A DNA stretch of 56,083 nucleotides, taken from the NCBI GenBank assembly GCA_027596195.1, contig JADGJG010000061.1:1-56083 (forward strand), in the 5' to 3' direction. The notes below the pieces were generated by a model that was not told where the DNA came from, ran no database searches, and saw only the letters and a program-made list of their open reading frames with translations. Position numbers and translations under genes: made by a program. Origin of the DNA: Podochytrium sp. JEL0797. Taxonomy: Eukaryota; Chytridiomycota; Chytridiomycetes; Chytridiales; Chytriomycetaceae. Positions 1-9,747 of the stretch are shown here, in pieces (the stretch's first letter is position 1; every line of letters begins with the position of its first letter).

Positions 1-837
1 AACATGGTACAACAACCACCTCAAAACCCCACCCCCACAAAAACAAAATCACAAACCCACAAAAACAAAATAACAAAACCCCCACTCCCCCCCCCCCCCC
101 CCCCAAAAAAAAACCAATCACTCATCATCTCCCCTCTCCACCTCCCTCATCTCCCGATCCAAATCCTCCTCCACACTCCCCCCTCTTCTACGTTCAATCT
201 CCTCACCCCCACTCACAACCACATCCTTAATCTCTTTACGCTCATCCTCAAAAAAAAATGTTCAAAAACCATTAGAAAATAACTCCTTTCTCACTCCTTT
301 TATAGCCGAATATTAAAAAGTAGGTCGGGGGTGGACGTGTGCGCGCGTAGGTGCGCGGGTGGAGGTGCCTGGACACGGATTGCCAAGGCGCGCGAAATTT
401 TCGCGGCCAAAAAAAATCGGACAAGCAAAAATTGGCGTGTCGTCTGCGCACAAGGGAGTGTCGCCGACAAGGCAAGCTGCGCACACCCCTCGCTAAAAAT
501 CAATTAGTGCGTACAGTGGAGTGTCGCGAAGAATAGTATTAGACCCAGAGGAATGAAAGTGTGACTGTGCCTATTGGATTCGGTGTACGGATTCCTGTCG
601 ATCGCTGCTCATTTGTGTGTCAATATACCAGACCTTTGCGACGATCACTCAGGCACCGACTTCAAGGCCAAGATCGTCAAACTCGCCGTGAAGCGCAAGA
701 AACCAGAGAGTGGTTAAAGAAAGGACCTCCGGAACCACGTGCTGTCTTTGGTTACTCCAATCGTACAATACTGCAAAAAAACGAAAGAAGGACCCAAAAT
801 TCGCCTGCCTGTCTAATCATCACGCGCAAAAGGAAGC
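1..837. other. Gene-free left edge, C/A-rich then unrecognised
   Basis: The first 300 bases are very C/A-rich with an 18-base C run at 87-104 followed by nine A. There is no telomere-like repeat. From 300 to 837 the sequence is mixed in composition. The short open frames here show no domain I recognise, although one frame around 600-715 reads like a piece of a basic protein. No gene is supported. Confidence 0.6.
828..831 (-). terminator. Pol III T-run after tRNA-Arg
   Basis: Four consecutive T on the minus strand begin seven bases past the tRNA 3' end, the expected minimal RNA polymerase III stop signal. Confidence 0.6.
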
Positions 838-909
838 GAGCCGGCCAGGGGTCGAACCTGGAATCTCTTGATTCGTAGTCAAGCGCGGTAACCATTTTGC
901 CACAGGCCC
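838..909 (-). tRNA. tRNA-Arg (anticodon ACG)
   Basis: Read on the minus strand, 72 nt fold as a cloverleaf. The acceptor stem is GGGCCTG with CCGGCTC, with one G-T wobble and one T-C mismatch. The anticodon stem CTTGA/TCAAG closes a seven-base loop CTACGAA with anticodon ACG (arginine, CGN codons after A34 to inosine). The T arm is CCAGG/CCTGG with loop TTCGACC, which also carries the B box. There is no intron. The A and B boxes look intact, so it is probably functional despite the acceptor mismatch. A decayed ABC transporter ends about 24 bases upstream on the same strand. Confidence 0.93.
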
Positions 910-932
910 ATGATATTTCTTGCACGCAAGGG

Positions 933-1944
933 TTATGTTAGGGACGCTCCCAGGAAATGAAAGGGTTGTTTACCAAAGTATGTGCATTCGCCATCCGCGA
1001 GAACCATGACTTTGTCGAAAAGTTCAAACATTGGGTCCGACGCTTGGTAACAGGAAGCAACGACAGAGTTGGATTGAAAATCGGCAAACGAACGCAAGGC
1101 GCGAATAAAATCCAGCGAAGATGCGGCGTCGAGTCCGTTGGTACAACCGTCAAAGATACCAACTGAGCCTCGAACAACGGTTGCCTCTGTATTTTTTGTT
1201 TGAGATGAATAACGAATTAACGATTGGTTGAGAGGAACAAAAACCGAGGCAAAAATTAGAATAATACCAGCGAGAGAAACGCGCTTCTTTTCACCACCAG
1301 AAACACCGCGAAGGGTCGCATCTCCAACCACCGTGTTTTGACAACCAACGAGGCCGTAAATCTTGAGCGTGGTTTCGAGAATCTGTGACCGCACGAGCGG
1401 ATCTTCGATTTTGCAGGACAAGGCAAAGTCAGGCGTCTGGCGAACCGTGAGCGAAGGAATGTGGGGGTCGTCTTCTTGGGCATCTGAACGCGATACATCT
1501 TCTGCACTTCTTGAGACGAGAAGCCAGCAAACTTGATTTCTCCTTTGATCTGATTAAAAAAAAATTTAGTAGAGCGCGTGCGACAACGAACACACCTCTT
1601 TGAAACTACGGGTCTGGTTTGCCAAAGTTCTCAACAGAGAAGAGCATCCAGAACCGGGCCTTCCAATCACGAGAACAAGTTCACTGCTTTTCATGACGCC
1701 GCTGAATCCGTTCAGGATAATCTTTTCGCCAACAGGCTTGGGAGGAAACAGCGAGTCGTTGGTCTTTTTGAAGAATCGATAGAAACGCATCGGCGAAAGA
1801 GGAGTCGTGATTGATGTCGTGATCTTCCTTCAGAGATTGGTAAAGCGAGCGCAAGTCTGGCTGAAATGTGGGTCTTGGGAACCATTGTGGGTTGTCGACT
1901 GATGGGAAAGGATCCTGGAATACCGCCTCCTTTCTGCGGTTCAA
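933..1944 (-). pseudogene. Truncated, frameshifted PDR-type (ABCG) ABC transporter
   Basis: The remains of the first nucleotide-binding domain of a fungal pleiotropic-drug-resistance transporter. In order on the minus strand: Walker A GRPGSGCSSLL (about 1690-1660); a region with EDDPHIPSLTV typical of PDR proteins (about 1465-1430); the ABC signature RGVSGGEKKRVSLA (about 1310-1270); and the Walker B/D-loop part DGCTNGLDAAS (about 1155-1120). A GTATT..ACAG intron splits the signature from Walker B. The frame breaks at least twice, near 1790-1850 and near 1485. The reading ends at 933, before any membrane domain, where a full gene would run more than 3 kb further. It cannot make a transporter. 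Known PDR proteins export drugs and lipids at the plasma membrane. Confidence 0.85.
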
Positions 1945-2549
1945 CGCTGGTGTCGCTATTTTCGTTCATTTTTGTTCTCCAAGTTTCCTGTGATTCCATT
2001 CCACAATTTTTGGCGATTAAAAATCGATTCAAATTAAAATTCTCGTTTATTCATTAGATAATCAATTTGTCAACTTATTTGTCAACAGATAATAATGGTT
2101 GAGGGTGGGCCGAGGGGGGGAAGGGGGTGGCATTCGATGAGCCCTCGAGCGCCGCATGTGGACCGACTCAAATAGCGGAAAAGCGACACCCGATGATCTC
2201 GCAAGTTGCTGAAAACCTGTGTGCGGTAGTGGACGGGATGATTATCGTAGTGGCAGTGCACACAAAAGTTGCCTGGCCACTAGAAGAGCATTAGAGTGTA
2301 TAGCTGGCAGTCGTGAACTCCGAAAAGGAGATGCTCCCCCTGGGCAAAGTTTCTTTTCTTAAATTCAAAAAATTGAGCCGGAATGCAATAAATGGCGTGA
2401 CTCGATTGAAGGTGAGTGTAAACCTGACGGTTCCGAGTCGAAAGGATGTAACTTGTTGAATTTTATCCAACCCATACCGGAACGTTCTGATCCTGTGCAC
2501 ATTTCCAAGAAGCCACACGTGGAATCATGCGTTTTTGTTTTTTTTCGAA
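1945..2549. other. Intergenic, nothing recognised
   Basis: No open frame here resembles a known protein on either strand. A CACGTG hexamer at 2516-2521 lies 28 bases before the chosen start of the downstream PPR-like gene and could be an E-box type site, but one hexamer is weak evidence. Confidence 0.4.
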
Positions 2550-4905
2550 ATGCTCCAAGTTTTTGCTCGCTTTGGTCCCCGACGAACGGCCACCCGGCTC
2601 TTGTTTGCGAAACACCTGTCGGATGCAAAGACGCCCAGAAGTGACAAGGAACCTTTTGATCTCCGCCAGGAAAAGTGGCAGCATCTAGTTGGCACACTGG
2701 GTAGCGCAAAGGACAACGCACCGATCCACCCCTCGAATCCACACCCCCTTTCGAATCGAACCACTCCTCCGCGATTGCTCGTCAAACCTGCCCTCCCTTT
2801 ACTGGATCCAAAGCCACGCTATTCCCCGCCCAAATCATTACCGCCTCAAACGAAACATCCCCGCACACCGCTCGACCCGCAGGCCATGATTGTCTTTCCC
2901 ACCCTGTTATCGTCGCTGCGCACAAACGCGAATCCGTCCGAAGTAGCCCCTCACGCGTGGTGGGGTGAGCTCGATACGCTGTACCGCGCCTGGAGCCTGG
3001 CTCCGGAAGACGATCCCGCGTCGGTTCATTTGGCCGACTTTCTGCATTCCTATTCCCCATCCACCGTCCCCACCAGCCAGCTCATTGCATTTGCATCTCC
3101 TCTCCTCTGTCCAAAGCATTCTGCCGCAGCTTCCGCAACGAGTCCATTGATGGGCCTAAAACCCGCCCATATTTACCAACTGTACTCGATTGTTTCGAAA
3201 CACGCTCCTCAGCTCTTGAATTCACTCACAGCATCTCACTGGGCCGTCCTGATTCGCCACACACTCCTCTCGTTTTTCCCTACAAATCCGTCCTCTGCCC
3301 CGATCCCCCACTTTCTCAGCTCCTTGATCCTCGAAGCGTCCACCAAAATCACATCCGACATGAAACGCCGCAATGTCGCGTTCGATTCCACTACCTATTC
3401 AGCGCTTTACAAGAGCCAAATCGCAGACCCCCGAAAAGCCATCGGAATTCACGAATTTGCTCGCTCCCAAGCGGAATCGCGAAACCACGCGGCAGACGCT
3501 GCCTCTTCCTCCACTTCCATCATTTCAGACGAAAGTATCCGGATCCTGGTGGGCGTTTTGATGTTTGGTGGAGGAAAGGAGTTTCACTTGCCCGGAATCC
3601 ATATTCAACGATCGGGTCCGATTCTCGCATACCGGGCCTCTTCGACAGGCACCAAGCCCGCATTATTGGACATTGCGAGCGTCGTGGAGGACTTATACCG
3701 CGATTTGGAAGCCTTTGATGTTCGTGCTTCGCGCGACACGCTGTTGGCGTTTGTGTACGCGTTTGGGGTGTTTGGGGAGAAGGGGATGGTAGAGCACGTA
3801 CACAAGCGGTTGTCCATGCTTGGAAAGCATAAGGGGTATGAATTCACCGTCGGGGTGTATGAGACGCTGATGGATGCGCACGAAGCGTGTGGGAATTTTG
3901 GTGCTGTGGTAAGACTGTTCGAAGGACTGGAATCTTCAGGATTGCCGATCCAGATGTGAGTCGGATGCTTTTTTCGAATCGATTTCTGCGCATCTGAACA
4001 ACGATATGATTCGCGACAGCACCCAGCTCAACACATGTCTCCGCAGCCTCTCTGCCCTTCACCAACCTACCACCCTCCTTCACACCTTCACTCGTGTGGC
4101 CTCAAAGCACCCCGGCATCCATCCCACAGACCAAACCATCGACCTCCTCCTCACATACGCAGTTGCAACGCTCTCCCCACCCGCCTCCATTTCCCTCCCT
4201 TACCTCACCTCTGTCCAAAACTACCTCTCTTCCGCACTCGACTTCTCCTCCCCCTACCGCACCCTCACCCTCGCCTCCTACGTTTCCCTCATCACAACCG
4301 CGTGTACGCTGTCTCACCCCACCGCCGCTGACACAGCCTACACCTCCATGAAATCGCTTCTCACCCTCCGAAACTCAACCTCCCCAACACCCACATTCAC
4401 ATCCCTTACGGCCCTCGCATCCCTCCTCTCCCTGAAATCCGAATCGAGCCTCGAAACCGCGGCATCCTTTTTCCGATCCGAGATCCTGTCCCCTCAACGC
4501 GTGTTACACCACTGGCAACGAATCCATCGCGGATGGACGCGTAATCTCTCGAACCAACTCAATTCTCTACAACACGCCAACGCAACATCTACTCACGCAT
4601 CTCCGAACCAATTCGAAATCTCGCGACTCGAAAGCTCCCTCGCAAACGGAGTCCCCCTCCGCACAGGCCGCTCAGGTCCCTTCCAAAAATGCTACGAAGC
4701 CATAGACTGCGGGTTTCGGAAAGGTCTCGACGCGCGGGTGGCGGCACAGGGCGGGGTCGTGATGGGGAGTGGGTTGGATTCCGGGGAAGAGTTGATGCGA
4801 CTTGCAGAGACTTTGGAGGCGTTGGAGAGGGAGGAGGGTGAGATGGTTGTGAAGTGTTGTCAGGAGGCGGAATTGAATGTGTCTCGTGTTGGTTCGGATG
4901 AATAA
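2550..4905 (+). CDS. PPR-like mitochondrial protein, 763 aa
   Basis: Two exons, 2550-3955 and 4020-4905, joined by a 64-nt GTGAGT..ACAG intron; the split codon AT|C restores frame. The first ATG in this frame is at 2550. The N-terminus (MLQVFARFGPRRTATRLLF) is basic and amphipathic, as in a mitochondrial presequence. The body is helical. The clearest pentatricopeptide-like stretch is near residues 435-468 (YETLMDAHEACGNFGAVVRL and on), directly before the intron. Other helical pairs are degenerate. PPR proteins bind organellar RNA and act in its processing or translation. I cannot say which transcript, and the repeats are too diverged to call a named orthologue. The second exon is low-complexity, Ser/Thr/Pro-rich at its start. 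Confidence 0.7.
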
Positions 4906-5045
4906 ATTGTACAACACCGTCCCCAGGATTGCACGGAACAGCGAGTAAACAGTTTATTTTGTAACCCGCACCGCAAAGTAGTGGCCATTTAATCTCAATC
5001 AAAACATTTCACAGTATATTGGGCGCGTTGGTCTAATCCCTGTAT

Positions 5046-5415
5046 TTGTCAAACAATCCAGACCTTTCGGGAGCTTTGCCACCACAACTGGGACTTCTCC
5101 AAAATCTCTCCAGTCTATATATCTGCAGAACCAACGTTTCAGGATCAATTCCGTTAGAGTGGGGGCCCTTCGCAATCTTGGAAGTATTCGGAGTCACGCA
5201 GCTTCTCCGATCCCATTCCTCCAGAGCTTGGTCGACTCACGAATTTAGAAGTGATCTATTTGCAAGGCAACAAACTGTCCGGTGAGGTGCCTGTGGAAAT
5301 GGGTAATTTGGAAAATGTGGAAATATGTAATTTGTCTCACAATCGCGATTTGACATGTTCGTTTGAGTTTCACGAGGATGTTGACTTTCAAATTAATTTG
5401 AATCTATTGATATAA
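5046..5415 (+). pseudogene. F-box/LRR family, C-terminal fragment
   Basis: The frame opens with NPDLSGALPPQLGLLQNL and continues through one more LxGxIP-type repeat. It then shifts frame at about 5185-5210 and resumes as IPPELGRLTNLEVIYLQGNK to the family's conserved end (LTCSFEFHEDVDFQI). The N-terminal coiled coil, the F-box and the first repeats are missing. Intact relatives are at 26168, 40306, 42588 and 53452. Confidence 0.85.
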
Positions 5416-5604
5416 TATGTTGAATAAATCAAATCAAAACGCTTTTGACTCTCCGCCTCAACTGGGGTACATCGATATGTTTCGTTTAATTTATACTACT
5501 CAATTTCTTTCAAAAATCAAAACAGCGTCACACGTCGTCTCCACGGACACACATGCAGCTGCGATAATGACAAGATTCATTTTATGACGCATGAAAACCA
5601 GTCT

Positions 5605-5823
5605 TTTCTCCAATGCTTGTCTCTGGACTCATTTAACTTCTCCGGTTCCATTCCTCCTGAGCTTGGTTGACTCGCCCGTTATCTGAGCAATAACAAACTG
5701 CTTTGGTGAGGTGCCTGTGGAATTGGTGTATTTAGTAAAAATAACCATACGTGTTATTTGAATGGCAATCTCGACTTGATGCGTTTGTTTGAGTTTAGCG
5801 AGGATGTGGACGTTCGGATTTGA
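5605..5823 (+). pseudogene. F-box/LRR family, second C-terminal fragment
   Basis: This keeps only the last two repeats and the tail of the family (SGSIPPELG.., then LDLMRLFEFSEDVDVRI), with a TGA after the ELG motif and a further frame break. It is more decayed than the copy just upstream and lies tail-to-tail with the Cys-rich fragment at 6048. Confidence 0.8.
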
Positions 5824-6047
5824 ATCGGATGGTTCATGTTGAAAAAATCAAACCAAAACGCTTAATTTGTTAATTCGCTTGGAAGAAGACAACGCGTTGA
5901 ACAATTCTCATTTTGCCCCATGCGTCGATGAGTTTGTCTTTGTGTTGGGATTTCCTGATTGTAGACCAATTTGTTAATCCCTGAAGAAGTCAACTCGCTG
6001 AACAATTCTTATTCTTTCCAATTTCATTCAAACAACATCACTCGTCC

Positions 6048-6240
6048 TCCTTAAACACGCACTCGCATCCGCAATCGGGACAAGATTATTTGCTAAAAAA
6101 ACATTTCGACCATGCAATTGGAGCAACATCTCTCGCCACATCTCTTGCATTTGCGCCACCCTTCCCTGCATTCAGTATCCCCACAAATCCACTTTTTGCA
6201 AAATATGCAACTCCCTCCCATTTTGCTAATAGTTACAGGG
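6048..6240 (-). pseudogene. Cys-rich family, C-terminal fragment
   Basis: On the minus strand one frame reads CNYCKMGGSCIFCKKWICGD, then TECREGWRKCKRCGERCCSN. After a frame break it reads the family's closing motif SCPDCGCECVFKEDE and stop (6048). This matches the end of the locus at 23411-24610 almost residue for residue. The F-box-like N-terminal part is absent. It is convergent with the LRR fragment ending at 5823. Confidence 0.75.
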
Positions 6241-6474
6241 AAGGATTTACACCCCTTGAAATATTGATTCTCTTTCCCAAACCTTCTCGCTCAAAAGTTT
6301 TTTAATATTATCAATATCGACAGAAAGTGTTGAGGGCGCATGGGTTGAAGGAGTTTTTCCTGGCCAGTCCGTGGATTCTGATGCGACTGGGGGTGTTTGA
6401 CAGAGCCGCGGCGGCTTAAAAGTGCGAATTTCGATACTGGTGCTTTCGAATTCGCGTTGTTGGAATCCCATGCC

Positions 6475-6737
6475 TTCACGACAACTCTGCGCGCCAGTTC
6501 AAAGAGATGGATGGGTTCTTGACCGAATTCCTCCGCTTCTACGGATCTGCGCACCCAAAGGACTTCAAATTCAACAACCACCTTTTTCAACATGTCCCCA
6601 AGAACCTGGCCCGATACGGACCTGCCCGTGACCATTGGTGCTTCGTCAACGAGCACTTGATCAAAGTCCTGAAGTCTTACTACGGCAACACCAACGAAAC
6701 GTCTCGATTGGCGTTTTTCGTCGCCACGTGGCTGTGA
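6475..6737 (+). pseudogene. DUF4218-like DNA transposase remnant
   Basis: A frame beginning DNSARQFKEMDGFLTEFL carries the pattern HLFQHVPKNL, then YGPARDHWCFVNEHLIKVLK. This corresponds to the H..LHLP, GP..xWCFxxER..LK pattern of the domain found C-terminal in CACTA/Tnp2-like transposases. Only this module is seen, with no catalytic domain, and the frame ends at 6737; weak similarity may run to about 6830. The element is dead, and terminal repeats were not found. DUF4218 is named from pattern memory only. Confidence 0.55.
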
Positions 6738-7103
6738 TGTTCTTGGAATTGCTGAATCAGGCAATATGATCCGAGAATTTATGCCCCAACCAGTTACCAG
6801 AGAGCCTTTATTCAATCGCGAAAATACATAGCATGGGAAGTGCGTGACGATCTTCTTGATCAACGCGCTCTTTCTATTCCGACACTAGTTGAGGGCAGGG
6901 GAAAAGTGTGGATAGGAGGGGGAGACTCTGAAAACGGTGATTCAGACAAATTCGCATTAAATATTATGAACCTCTCGATTTCAACAATGAGATCGAGTCA
7001 GTTTATTTGATTTAGAAGAGAGGGGTGGAGATAAGGGGGTGAACCAGCAAGAGGGAGAAAATGTACACAAGAAAACCAAGGCGCGTCACGTGCAGATGCA
7101 AAA
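6738..7103. other. Intergenic, nothing clear
   Basis: Possible tail of the transposase remnant to about 6830, then AT-rich sequence and the 3' flank of the gene ending at 7104. No other signal seen. Confidence 0.4.
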
Positions 7104-8104
7104 TCACTCAGACACAACAAGCGTCTCGAAAAGAACATCCACAGAGGTAGCAATCTTTTGAATCTTCTTGATCAAGGAGCGCTTTCTATGACGACACTGG
7201 TTGACGGCGTTTTGAATGATTTCGACATTGTCGGAGGTGAGTTCGTCGGTGGGGAAGAAGAGCGAAGGGGGATATGCAGAAAAGATGCTGGATGCGGTTG
7301 TGGAGGAAGTGAGGATGGGCGGAAGGAGCTTTCCAATGAAGGCGAAGGTGGAAGTCGGCCGTTGTTGGTCCTTGTGGGATTTTTCTGATAAGGGGAACTG
7401 CGGGGGCTGAGTAGTCGCCGTGGGCGAGGGCGGGGCAACAATGGTGTCGTCGTCGGAAAGCGCAGCGGAGGAGGGCGACACGGAGTCGTTGCCGGAGGAG
7501 GATGCGGGCGGCGAGGCGATGAGGGTGTGGGCGGTTTCGCTGGGAACAGAGGGTGCGGGTTCGTGGTGCGGCTGCAGGTCGCTGGAGGTGGCTGCAGATG
7601 CCTGGCTCGGGCTGAGGGCAACAGAAACACCGCACTGGGTCGCAATGTCAGACTAAGAAGAGGAGTAAGCAATGTGATACGAGACAAGGAAACACAACAA
7701 GTACCGGACGCACGGCATCCAGACGCTCAAGCAAGCGAATCAAGTCTTCGTCGAGTTGCTGTGCACGGCGCATCAGAAGGGCGCGTGCTTTGGAGTCGGT
7801 TGGGTCGAGTTTCTTGGCGTCGTTGACGAGCTAGGAGACTCTAGTTAGTTTCCCTAGAAGGACTAGGCCAAACACACACCTCGTCTAGACGCGGCTGTAG
7901 TGCCTTAGCCACGTCTTCCTCTGCCGCGCGCACCGCAGATGTGACCTGCTTCCGTCGCCGGCGGAAGCGTCCGAGAGTGCGTTGAGTGTTGTGCGAGCGG
8001 ATCATGAGCTTGAGGCCGTACGTGATGCACACGCCTGCTGCGAGCGTCGTGCAGACACCAGTCACAATCGCAAGGGCAGAGTTGAAGTGAGAGGATTGGA
8101 GCAT
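7104..8104 (-). CDS. TM-anchored BAG-like (Snl1-like) protein, 299 aa
   Basis: Three exons on the minus strand: 8104-7880, 7830-7705 and 7652-7104, all phase 0 with GT..AG introns. The ATG at 8104 is followed by a hydrophobic segment (about residues 8-33, ALAIVTGVCTTLAAGVCITY) and a basic stretch RFRRRRK. A charged helix then contains LMRRAQQLDEDLIRLLERLD, which resembles BAG helix 2. A Ser/Pro-rich linker of roughly 130 residues follows. The C-terminal helix RHRKRSLIKKIQKIATSVD resembles BAG helix 3. Yeast Snl1 is an ER/nuclear-envelope membrane protein whose BAG domain binds Hsp70. The topology fits, but the long insertion between helices is unusual, so the BAG call is tentative. The gene structure itself is firm. 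Confidence 0.6.
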
Positions 8105-8517
8105 TGCGTCTTATTGCTGACGTGGGTGATAACGAAAATCGAGGCACAAAAAAAGAGCAAAAGCGATCGAAAATTTTGGTTGCCCCCTTGATTGCGCAGC
8201 ATTTTTGAACCTGTCGGTCTTACAATTGATATTTGAATATCCATGAACTTAAATGTTGGGGGGCAGGGGAGCGCATAATGGAAGCCAGAAGGTTGCGGGA
8301 TCGACGACGAGTACCAAGGCCTCGGTCTGTGGCGGCTTCTGCGTCTGCTGAAGATAATGGAGCTTAGTATGGATTTTGAAGGATCAGTGATCAAAAGGAA
8401 GTACCGACACGAGATCGAAATTTGGAACATGTTGTTTCGGTGCTTTAAATCTATGTATCTCTTTATTTTCAAATCTTATATTAAATTTAAACGGTGGCAT
8501 CAAGCAACGCGGCTTGT
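8105..8517. other. Intergenic, nothing recognised
   Basis: AT-rich spacer between the Snl1-like start and the RNase T2 stop. Short open frames on both strands show no domain. It must hold the promoter of the gene starting at 8104 and the polyadenylation signals of the RNase T2 gene. Confidence 0.5.
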
Positions 8518-9492
8518 TCAGTTCGCGTTGACGTTGGCCGTCAAAGGGAAATAAATTGGAAGGGAGCCGTTGCACGCCTGGTACGGGTTGGCACCAGCAA
8601 TCGACGGGTCAGCAACAATATACTTGTGGCCAGGAGCTTCAGTCAAGTACGACCAAACTTCATTGAGGTATTGTTTGCCCGAGTTCTTGACACACTGCAT
8701 ACCACCCGTGAATCCAAACGCCGACTTGTGGGCCGCGTTCAACTGCGCAAGAGTGTACGTGGTGGTGTCGGAGGGGTAGATTCCTTGCGAGGTGAAGGCA
8801 GACATGATGTCCAACTTGGTGAACACCTCGATCGAGGTTTGGAAGAATGTGAACATGTCCTGGTGGGCGATGGATCCGTCGAAGCAGGAGGCAGCGAACG
8901 AACCTGTACATGTGCCGTGCTTGCTGTGAAAAGCAAACAAACGTTATTACAAATTGCAAAAGATCAAGAGGAAAAGGTAACGAGCTCACCTCCATTCGTG
9001 GGACCAGAACCAGTTGTTGTCTCCATTTCCAGCGCGCCAGTTCTTGTTCATCCAGTCGTACAGGTACGAGTAGCTACAACTTCCCTGGATGAGGTCACCG
9101 GCATTCTCAGTCGCACGGGACGCGTCGCAACCAATCAAGTCGTAGTCGATTCCAACTTTGGCAGTGTGGTTGGTGTTCCATTTGGTTCCGTTGTAGCTTC
9201 CTGCAGAGGGAAAAGTTTGATTAAATATGTGTTAGACAGCCTTGGCAAATCTCCCACCATCACAGTTGTCAGCCCAGAGTCCGTGCATGGAGAATTTGGG
9301 ACCAATGTCGGCCACAACAGCGTTGTGGGTCCAGTCAAAGTTGGGCGTCTTGTACGACAGACCGACCGTGTAGTTTTGCGCAAACACGAAAATGTTGTTG
9401 GACACGCAGCATTCGGGGTACAAAGCGGCCGTGATTGGGTTGGGCTGGCACCCAACGGCGAAGGATGGACAGTTGGCGGACGAGAGGGCCAT
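8518..9492 (-). CDS. RNase T2 family ribonuclease, 283 aa
   Basis: Three exons: 9492-9258, 9200-8990 and 8923-8518. Splicing restores the second active-site motif across intron 2 (W-S codon AG|C). The first conserved active-site motif is MHGLWADNC and the second is SHEWSKHGTC; their histidines are the catalytic residues of T2 enzymes, which cleave RNA through 2',3'-cyclic phosphates. There are many cysteines, as in disulfide-bonded secreted members. No signal peptide is seen: the ATG at 9492 is only eight residues before the first family cysteine, and no in-frame upstream ATG exists. Either an upstream exon was missed or this is an intracellular form. A closely related gene is at 34159-35131. 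Confidence 0.9.
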
Positions 9493-9635
9493 GTTACAAT
9501 CTTTTTTTGGATAGAAATTTTGCGGCCGGGGAACGGCTTTTGGCGTGATTGCTGGCGCATGCCCTGGGCGCGTGTCGTCCGAAATTTGAAAATTGATCAG
9601 CGAATCTCCATTTCATCTCTCACCCTGGCTTTCGC

Positions 9636-9641
9636 TTTATA
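9636..9641 (-). promoter_or_regulatory. TATA-like element upstream of RNase T2
   Basis: TATAAA on the minus strand (within GCTTATAAAGC), about 145 bases before the RNase T2 start codon. Position fits a core promoter if the 5' UTR is about 100 nt. Confidence 0.4.
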
Positions 9642-9747
9642 AGCAATGGAATCGTGAAAGGGATTTCATGAAGGATCTGATGAAAGGAAGATTAGACGTT
9701 GTGTAACGCTGGTGGCGCATTCTTCTCTTCGTTCTCGAACAAAAAAT

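Noticed and set aside
1..120. Telomere at the left end
   Set aside because: The C run lacks any periodic TTAGGG/CCCTAA-type unit. It and the G run at the right end look like homopolymer edges.
561..878. Open frame of 105 codons beside the tRNA
   Set aside because: It runs into the tRNA gene on the other strand, starts at an ATG with no domain after it, and a neighbouring frame looks equally plausible. No family recognised.
6291..6863. Minus-strand 190-codon open frame
   Set aside because: It is antisense to the transposase-like frame at 6475-6737, has no recognisable domain, and its composition follows the complementary frame.
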